This document shows, in pieces, positions 59,344 through 64,000 of a stretch of DNA of 64,000 bases. The notes under the pieces were generated by a model. That model was not told the DNA's origin, did no database searches, and saw only the letters and a list, made by a program, of their open reading frames with translations. The stretch is taken from the NCBI RefSeq assembly GCF_021497945.1, contig NZ_CP046524.1:1833501-1897500 (forward strand), given 5' to 3'. The stretch comes from Streptococcus oralis. Lineage in GTDB: Bacteria; Bacillota; Bacilli; Lactobacillales; Streptococcaceae. The translations under genes and the position numbers were made by a program. How positions within the stretch are numbered: position 1 is the stretch's first letter; every line of letters begins with the position of its first letter.

Positions 59344-59851
59344 AAGCCACCTCCTTATAGAATTTTGTCGCTACTTCAAGGAAATAACTGGCCAATTCTT
59401 TCCGTCTGACAATAGTAGAAAACAAGTCCACTAACTGACTAAAACTGTAACCATTGACAAATAGCAAGCGGACTAGTGTAGCCGTCTCATATCTGGTATG
59501 GATTCCATTACAAATCAGGTCAAAAATCCACCCTTTCAGCTCCACGCCAAGCCCCTGCCGTTGCTCAGTCAACTTGTTCACTTCTAAATCCTTCAGGATC
59601 ATCAGTAATTCAGGACTAGCCAAGGTAATTTCTAATGGTCTAGCTAGTTCCCAGCCTTTCCTATCGCTTTTTTCGTCTCTGATAGCCACATATAAGCCTT
59701 TATAGTGAAAATCCGTCACCCCCTCACCTATCGGCTCATAGTAGATAAACTTATAATAGTTTCCATTCTTCCAAACTTGAGTTGGTGTAGACTTGAGAAA
59801 GGAAAATAATGCTAATTTGTCAGCTGATAAAATCAACTCGATCACTCGCAT
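59336..59851 (-). CDS. Unknown satellite protein, probably replication-related
   Basis: 171 residues beginning MRVIELILSADKLALF. The ATG at 59851 follows GGGGGTGG and overlaps the previous gene by 10 bases; its stop overlaps the vapE start, so the three genes are translated as a chain. It is a mixed alpha/beta protein without a motif I recognise. Its position directly before vapE suggests a primase partner, as in the gene pairs of other satellites. This is inference. Confidence 0.6.
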   Translation of the reverse strand: MRVIELILSADKLALFSFLKSTPTQVWKNGNYYKFIYYEPIGEGVTDFHYKGLYVAIRDEKSDRKGWELARPLEITLASPELLMILKDLEVNKLTEQRQGLGVELKGWIFDLICNGIHTRYETATLVRLLFVNGYSFSQLVDLFSTIVRRKELASYFLEVATKFYKEVAFE

Positions 59852-60111
59852 TCTTCCACCCCCAAGAACTTCCAAATATCAGCCACTTTATAGTATGCTT
59901 TTCTAGTATCCTCTAGTGGGGGCTGATACCGTCTTAAACCTGCACCTTCCCACTTTTGGAGTGTCTTATACTTTATATCCAACTCTTCCATGGCTTCCTG
60001 GGCTGAGATTAGACCTGTAAACTTTTGTGGTACTTTTTCACGGCTTTTTAGGTAACGCTCGATAGCTTCTAATATTTTTGTTTTGAGTTCCTCAATCATT
60101 TTTTCAAACAT
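59842..60111 (-). CDS. Helix-turn-helix DNA-binding protein (MerR/excisionase-like)
   Basis: 89 residues beginning MFEKMIEELKTKILEAIER. The C-terminal part (ISAQEAMEELDIKYKTLQKWEGAGLRRYQPP then KAYYKVADIWKFLG) is a MerR/excisionase-type helix-turn-helix. The ATG at 60111 follows GGGGG and begins one base after the preceding stop codon. It may act as excisionase or as an activator; context favours element control. Confidence 0.65.
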   Translation of the reverse strand: MFEKMIEELKTKILEAIERYLKSREKVPQKFTGLISAQEAMEELDIKYKTLQKWEGAGLRRYQPPLEDTRKAYYKVADIWKFLGVEECE

Positions 60112-60112
60112 A

Positions 60113-60322
60113 CTAGCACCCCCACGGTCTCGCCCCTGCAAGCTGAATATATCGCCCATAGTCAGGGCTTAAATCCTCGCTAGGTGTTTCTATCGTCTGT
60201 TGGTTTTCTCGCTCGATTTGGGCGCTTTTTTTGTGGTCTCGATGGTTTAGATAAAGCAGCAAGCCAATCAATAGCATCATGAAGATAACCGCCTGTGTAT
60301 TGGTTAAATCTAACTCATTCAT
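60113..60322 (-). CDS. Small single-span membrane protein
   Basis: 69 residues. A hydrophobic segment (AVIFMMLLIGLLLYL) at about 11-25 is followed by a charged cytoplasmic tail. The ATG overlaps the previous stop (ATGA), so translation is coupled. Function unknown. Confidence 0.6.
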   Translation of the reverse strand: MNELDLTNTQAVIFMMLLIGLLLYLNHRDHKKSAQIERENQQTIETPSEDLSPDYGRYIQLAGARPWGC

Positions 60323-60750
60323 TTCAATAGCCCCCTTTTTCGTAGATCAGTGGCTACTAAACTACGTAAATACGTCCAGGTTGAAGCAGTTGCGTGAACG
60401 ATTCCATTACTTAAATTGTTTTCTTTTATTGCTTGATCTAAGAAATTGAATAGCAACCAGTTAGGGGCTTTGCCATGTATTTCTGTGCATTCGTCGTCAT
60501 ATTTTTTTAATTCCCCAAGCAAATTCTCAACATTGCTATTAAAGAAATCCTCATGACTTGCCTCTTGCTGTTTATATACCTCAGATAATTTGTAAAACTG
60601 AATCCATAACTGACTAATTGCCGTTCTACAATCTTCAGCAATTTCTGTTGCTCCATGGTGTTTCTTGGATAAATGCCACTCTGACAAAATATCTAATTTT
60701 TCCTCTACAAGTCCCAACTCTTTTTCTAAATCTTCAAAGTATGTGTCCAT
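60319..60750 (-). CDS. Unknown satellite protein
   Basis: 143 residues, acidic, helical, without a recognised motif. The ATG follows AGAGG by seven bases. It begins a chain of overlapping genes that leads through the HTH protein to vapE. The upstream 60751-60982 is noncoding with a GTGGGTAAATACCCAC hairpin near 60880 and one copy of a 29-bp repeat. Confidence 0.55.
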   Translation of the reverse strand: MDTYFEDLEKELGLVEEKLDILSEWHLSKKHHGATEIAEDCRTAISQLWIQFYKLSEVYKQQEASHEDFFNSNVENLLGELKKYDDECTEIHGKAPNWLLFNFLDQAIKENNLSNGIVHATASTWTYLRSLVATDLRKRGLLK

Positions 60751-60943
60751 GTTTTTACCTCTGTTTCTATGTTTGTGTATTTGCCCTGATGGCTTTTCAA
60801 TGATCGTTTCCTATACTGAATTATCACCACTCCAAACGCTGGGCGATTGCCCCAAGTTGGCGAACGCTTGTAGTGATGTTTCGTGGGTATTTACCCACCT
60901 TTTTGTTAAACAAGTGCCTAGAATTGCCGTGTCAGCACTCGTT

Positions 60944-60972
60944 TCAAAACCTTTTCTAATTGCTTGCCTGCT
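60944..60972 (+). repeat. 29-bp direct repeat, copy 1
   Basis: Identical to 62908-62936 except for one base; ends CTAATTGCTTGCCTGCT. This copy lies in the noncoding stretch after a 49-residue gene. Confidence 0.8.
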
Positions 60973-60982
60973 CTTCGGTTTT

Positions 60983-61132
60983 TTAGTTTGTCTTCGTTTC
61001 GTTTTCAATTTGATCGCCTAATCTTTTCCAGGCTCTATCAAATTCTTCACGTTGGATTTCTTTACTATGTAACTGCCTTGCTAATTCCATGCCTCTACGC
61101 ATGAATCTAGCGAAGTGAGTTTTTACTGTCAT
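60983..61132 (-). CDS. Small basic satellite protein
   Basis: 49 residues beginning MTVKTHFARFMRRGMELA and ending NETKTN. GGAGG, formed by the last codons of the previous gene, lies eight bases before the ATG at 61132. It is amphipathic and mixed in charge. Unknown function. Confidence 0.55.
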   Translation of the reverse strand: MTVKTHFARFMRRGMELARQLHSKEIQREEFDRAWKRLGDQIENETKTN

Positions 61133-61135
61133 CTG

Positions 61136-61564
61136 TTAGCCCTCCATCATGTCATATAATAGGGCGTAATGTGTATCTGGAATCCTATCTAAGGCTTTCA
61201 AACCATCATGTTCCGCTTTCTGCCTAGTTTCCGCCTTGATTGTGCTATCAAAGGCGATAGAAAAAGCGTTCAGCATTGCTTTGTAGCGTGCTACACTCTT
61301 CAAATAGCGCCCACGTTCAGAAAGTTTCTTGTCTTCCAGTTCCTCTTTTACCGAATTGTCCAAGAGTTCAAACTTACTATAGATCCCTTTTTCTACTTCA
61401 AAACCTAGTCGCTTGTTTTGTCTGAGATTGTAAAGATTAACCTTGCAGCTATCTAGGTTACGATAGCCTAGCACTCCAGCGATTTCTTCTAAGTTTTTGC
61501 CCTCTAGTTCAGGCAATTTTTCAGCAATATCCTTGAATTTTACTGATTGGTGTCTCTTTCCCAT
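61136..61564 (-). CDS. Unknown satellite protein with winged-helix-like N-terminus
   Basis: 142 residues. The segment KNLEEIAGVLGYRNLDSCKV followed by NLYNLRQNKRLG suggests a small DNA-binding fold. The ribosome-binding site is unclear. It is the first gene after a hairpin-rich gap and is coupled to the 49-residue gene. Role unknown; possibly DNA binding. Confidence 0.55.
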   Translation of the reverse strand: MGKRHQSVKFKDIAEKLPELEGKNLEEIAGVLGYRNLDSCKVNLYNLRQNKRLGFEVEKGIYSKFELLDNSVKEELEDKKLSERGRYLKSVARYKAMLNAFSIAFDSTIKAETRQKAEHDGLKALDRIPDTHYALLYDMMEG

Positions 61565-61596
61565 TGTGTACCTTGTCTTTCTATGTTATAATCAAG

Positions 61597-61665
61597 GTAT
61601 AGAAAAAATATCTATACCCTAGATTTCGTCGCTTGCTTCGGTCGCCAAACTTTCAGCAAGTGACT
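61597..61665. other. Two adjacent hairpins in a satellite gene gap
   Basis: GGTATAGA / TCTATACC (61597-61619) and GTCGCTTGCT / AGCAAGTGAC (about 61628-61665, one mismatch, followed by T7 on the plus strand) fill the gap between two minus-strand genes. They could be a plus-strand terminator or a structured leader. Confidence 0.45.
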
Positions 61666-61682
61666 TTTTTTGTTGTCTTGTT

Positions 61683-61931
61683 TCATGCTTTTGTCCCTGA
61701 CTTGGGTTTATATAGCAAGTCTTTACTTTCGATAAGTTCCAGTATCCAGCTGATTCCCTGCTCAACCGTTTCAAGAAATGCGCCTAGGTCTTCACTTTCT
61801 AAGTCCTCATAGTTCATACAAAGATATTCGGCTAGTTGTCTATCTTTCTCAACTAGCTTTTTAAAATCCTTGAAATACTTGGGAATTTCTAACCCCTTAG
61901 CATTTGTAACTGTCTTAAAGTCATTCTCCAT
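61683..61931 (-). CDS. Unknown acidic satellite protein
   Basis: 82 residues, acidic, beginning MENDFKTVTNAKGLEIPKYF. GGAG lies seven bases before the ATG. It directly follows the Cro-like gene and may be part of early control. No recognised motif. Confidence 0.55.
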   Translation of the reverse strand: MENDFKTVTNAKGLEIPKYFKDFKKLVEKDRQLAEYLCMNYEDLESEDLGAFLETVEQGISWILELIESKDLLYKPKSGTKA

Positions 61932-61945
61932 GAGTTCGCTCCTTT

Positions 61946-62146
61946 CTAACTATAAAATAGTTCGTCTATTGTTATGTCTGGTTCGATTTCTGCAACCATT
62001 GACTTGATTGTTAGGCGTTCTTTGTCATTGAATGGCGTTTTACCTAACTCTTTGTTGTTGTATGACTGCAAAGAAATTTTTAGTTTATCCGCCATTTGTT
62101 GCTGAGTCAATCCTAACATAACTCGATAACCTCTTAGTTTCCCCAT
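61946..62146 (-). CDS. Cro-like helix-turn-helix protein
   Basis: 66 residues beginning MGKLRGYRVMLGLTQQQMAD. A Cro/CI-type helix-turn-helix covers LTQQQMADKLKISLQSYNNKE, though the recognition helix has a slightly unusual Tyr-Asn-Asn. The ATG at 62146 follows GGAGG by six bases; the longer upstream frame has no site. It is first in the leftward early operon and faces the CI-like gene across three operators. Confidence 0.78.
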   Translation of the reverse strand: MGKLRGYRVMLGLTQQQMADKLKISLQSYNNKELGKTPFNDKERLTIKSMVAEIEPDITIDELFYS

Positions 62147-62212
62147 AGGTTTCCTCCTCTCTAAAAATATCCCTCCATAAATAGATTGAAAGTGTAAAAG
62201 GTTGGAGAGAAC

Positions 62213-62324
62213 GGACATTTTTGTCCTTTACATGTTTTATAATATCAGACATTTTTGTCTGTGTCAAGCGTTTTTTTAATTTTTTACAGACATTTTTGTC
62301 TTTTTTTAAAATAAATGTTATAAT
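62213..62324. promoter_or_regulatory. Divergent CI/Cro control region with three operators
   Basis: GACATTTTTGTC occurs three times exactly: 62214-62225, 62248-62259, 62289-62300. The leftward promoter is TTGACA (62267-62262) and TATTAT (62244-62239), 17 apart, with the middle operator filling the spacer. The rightward promoter is TTGTCT (62296-62301) and TATAAT (62319-62324), 17 apart, with the right operator overlapping its -35. This is a phage-type genetic switch. Confidence 0.9.
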
Positions 62325-62348
62325 TAGCAACGAAAGGTATTATGAATA

Positions 62349-62807
62349 ATGAATAGATTGAAAGAATTAAGAAAAGAAAAAAAGAAGTCTCAGAAAGAAA
62401 TAGCCAACTTTTTAAAAATAAATGAAAAAACTATATCTCGGTGGGAAAATGGAGAAAGCCAAATTACCCTCAAAAATGCTGCTCAACTAGCTGATTATTT
62501 TGGTGTACCTCTTACTTATTTATTAAATCAGGAAGAAGAGCGGGAGAAACTTCAAGAATTACACCGAAAACTCCCAACTTTAGAAGAATTTGATGAACTC
62601 CTATACAAGCAACAAGAAAGCCGCTTTAAAAGATTTGTTCAATTTGTATCAGATGAAGAGATGAAAATCAAGGATAGAAACCTAGTTCTAATATTTAACT
62701 TGCTAGTCTCCTCTGATGAAACTTTCGGAGTAAACCAGATATATCCCTTTCCATTAGATGAAAAAGATGACTATCATTTTACAAACCAACAGAAAAGCGA
62801 AAAATAA
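62349..62807 (+). CDS. CI-like repressor of the satellite
   Basis: 152 residues. The N-terminal helix-turn-helix (KSQKEIANFLKINEKTISRW at about 14-33) is followed by a helical C-terminal part without a LexA-type Ser/Lys autoprotease motif. Hence release may need a partner, such as a phage-encoded anti-repressor, as known for SaPI Stl and inferred here. The ATG follows GAAAGG at a long spacing. It faces the Cro-like gene. Confidence 0.82.
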   Translation: MNRLKELRKEKKKSQKEIANFLKINEKTISRWENGESQITLKNAAQLADYFGVPLTYLLNQEEEREKLQELHRKLPTLEEFDELLYKQQESRFKRFVQFVSDEEMKIKDRNLVLIFNLLVSSDETFGVNQIYPFPLDEKDDYHFTNQQKSEK

Positions 62808-62907
62808 GCCCCTTATCCGCCTTATTTCCTATTCTGGTACAATTTCCATCTGACTGCTTAAAATCGAAGAATAGGGGCATTCTCGTAGCTCCTCGCATGG
62901 TATAAAC

Positions 62908-62936
62908 TCAAAACATTTTCTAATTGCTTGCCTGCT
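62908..62936 (+). repeat. 29-bp direct repeat, copy 2
   Basis: One mismatch from copy 1 at 60944-60972. It lies just before the integrase ribosome-binding site. A shorter 12-base piece (CATTTTCTAATT) also occurs at 54947-54958 near the left end. Confidence 0.8.
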
Positions 62937-62957
62937 GATGGAAAAGGAGTTAAAACC

Positions 62958-64000
62958 ATGAAAATTACAAAACACACGAAAAAAGACGGATCAGCAGTCT
63001 ACCGCTCCAGTATCTATCTTGGCATTGATTCTGTGACTGGTAAGAAGGTCAAGACTACCATATCAGCACGAACAAAGAAAGAACTCAAAAACAAGGCCAC
63101 TCAGGCTAAGGTAGAATTTGAGAAAAACGGCTCTACACGGAAACAACGCTCACATATAACAACCTATAGCGAACTTGTGGACTTGTTTTGGCAAACCTAC
63201 CAGCATACCATAAAGACTAATACGCAGATAAAGATAAAAGGCTGCTTAAATAACTACCTCTTGCCCTCATTTGGTACTTATAAACTAGATAAACTTACAC
63301 CTGTCATTATCCAAACTCAGGTAAATAAGTGGGCGGATGAGTACAATCAGGACGGAACGGGGTATAAAGAATACAATCACCTTCATGCCTTAAATAAACG
63401 TATTCTACAGTATGGAGTTTCTATTCAAGCATTAGACAATAACCCTGCTCGTGATATTGTCATTCCTAGAAAGATAACTAGAGATAAACAAGAAATTAAA
63501 TACTTTCAAGATCAGGAACTTAAAAACTTTCTCTCCTATCTCGATAACCTGGAGAATACCTTTGTCAATTTCTATGATACTGTGCTTTATAAAACGCTCC
63601 TAGCTACTGGACTGCGCATCCGTGAATGTCTGGCCCTGGAATGGTCTGATATTGATCTGCAGAACGGAACGATTGATATTAACAAAACACTCAACATTTT
63701 AAACCAGGTAAACACTCCTAAGACAAAATCAAGCTATAGAGTTCTAGATATCGATCATAAAACAGTGCTCATGCTTCGTCTCTACCGAGCAAGACAAGCA
63801 GAAAATGGTAGAAACATTGGCTTAACCTATGAGAAAGTATTCTCTGATAGCTTTGACAACTATGTCAATACTCGAAAGGTTGATTACCGCCTACATAAGC
63901 ACTTAAAAAACGCTAACTGTACTGATTTAGGCTTTCATGCTTTCCGACACACTCACGCTAGTATCTTGCTTAATGCTGGCCTGCCATACAAGGAGATACA
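62958..64000 (+). CDS. int: Tyrosine site-specific integrase, 3' end outside window
   Basis: At least 347 codons, starting MKITKHTKKDGSAVYRSS after AAAAGGAG. An N-terminal arm-binding domain (about 1-60) and core-binding domain (about 65-160) lead into the catalytic domain: ATGLRIRE with the first Arg, the Lys region PKTKSSYRVLDI, and GFHAFRHTHAS with His-x-x-Arg and following His. The final active-site Tyr is beyond the right edge. It catalyses integration and excision of the element; the attachment site is expected just past its 3' end. Confidence 0.92.
   Translation, partial: MKITKHTKKDGSAVYRSSIYLGIDSVTGKKVKTTISARTKKELKNKATQAKVEFEKNGSTRKQRSHITTYSELVDLFWQTYQHTIKTNTQIKIKGCLNNYLLPSFGTYKLDKLTPVIIQTQVNKWADEYNQDGTGYKEYNHLHALNKRILQYGVSIQALDNNPARDIVIPRKITRDKQEIKYFQDQELKNFLSYLDNLENTFVNFYDTVLYKTLLATGLRIRECLALEWSDIDLQNGTIDINKTLNILNQVNTPKTKSSYRVLDIDHKTVLMLRLYRARQAENGRNIGLTYEKVFSDSFDNYVNTRKVDYRLHKHLKNANCTDLGFHAFRHTHASILLNAGLPYKEI

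Larger units (their letters stand above)
54830..64000. mobile_element. Integrated phage-satellite-like element (PICI-type), right end outside window
   Basis: A block with integrase, CI-like and Cro-like regulators facing each other, a set of small coupled genes, a VapE-type primase, an iteron-rich origin candidate and an HK97-type capsid gene, but no portal, terminase, tail, holin or lysin genes. The order matches phage-inducible chromosomal islands of streptococci. The left boundary is put near the back-to-back hairpins at 54837-54905 because the host ctsR promoter lies just before; the exact att site cannot be fixed without the right end. The stretch 54910-55300 is AT-rich and noncoding, with C- and G-runs at about 54979 and 55074 forming an inverted pair. 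Confidence 0.82.

Noticed and set aside
60811..61008. A 65-codon minus-strand frame in the satellite
   Set aside because: It starts with TTG without a ribosome-binding site and overlaps the better supported 49-residue gene at 60983-61132 in another frame.
54830..64000. Complete prophage
   Set aside because: Portal, terminase, tail and lysis genes are missing and the gene order is that of a satellite.

Overview
The window looks like a chromosome segment of a mitis-group Streptococcus (S. mitis, S. oralis, S. pseudopneumoniae or S. pneumoniae). The gene set and order closely follow the pneumococcal arrangement for an N-glycan exoglycosidase cluster, arcABCD, adcRCBA, dltXABCD, glpKOF, hslO-dus, pspC/cbpA with the RR06/HK06 two-component pair, and ctsR-clpC. 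No rRNA or tRNA genes and no CRISPR array were found.

Layout: (1) 1-1861, two permeases of a CUT1-type sugar ABC transporter behind a promoter with a CcpA (cre) site. (2) 1995-4330, a lipoprotein, a small membrane protein and a degenerate stretch. (3) 4416-10367, a giant LPXTG surface protein with seven tandem MucBP/B2 modules. (4) 10677-21548, cytoplasmic glycosidases: an operon GH125-GH38-ROK kinase-GH20 on the minus strand, a divergent GH92, and a convergent GH29. Together with the transporter they form a route for importing and trimming host N-glycans. (5) 21549-28791, a long intergenic region with two inverted DnaA-box pairs, then the catabolite-repressed arginine deiminase operon and an associated dipeptidase. 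(6) 28848-32401, zinc uptake adcRCBA under an AdcR box. (7) 32447-37008, the dlt operon (D-alanylation of teichoic acids). (8) 37135-42890, glycerol genes glpF, glpO, glpK and a Mga-like regulator. (9) 43055-45643, hslO, a dihydrouridine synthase and a Ser-rich lipoprotein. (10) 45864-51448, an LPXTG-anchored PspC-like protein with nine 66-bp proline-rich repeats, a membrane methyltransferase, and the HK06/RR06 pair. (11) 51767-54730, ctsR-clpC with its CtsR operator.

From about 54830 to beyond the right edge lies an integrated mobile element resembling a phage satellite (PICI-like). Reading inward from the right it has a tyrosine integrase (cut by the window edge), a CI-like repressor, a divergent promoter region with three identical palindromic operators, a Cro-like HTH protein, a run of small tightly packed genes, a VapE-type primase/helicase ATPase, an iteron-rich AT-rich region that looks like a replication origin, a very small ORF, a terminator, and a two-gene terminal module: an HK97-type major capsid protein translationally coupled to a 276-residue protein of unknown function. 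No portal, terminase, tail or lysis genes are present. A satellite with only its own capsid gene plus an unknown partner is the most unusual part of the window.
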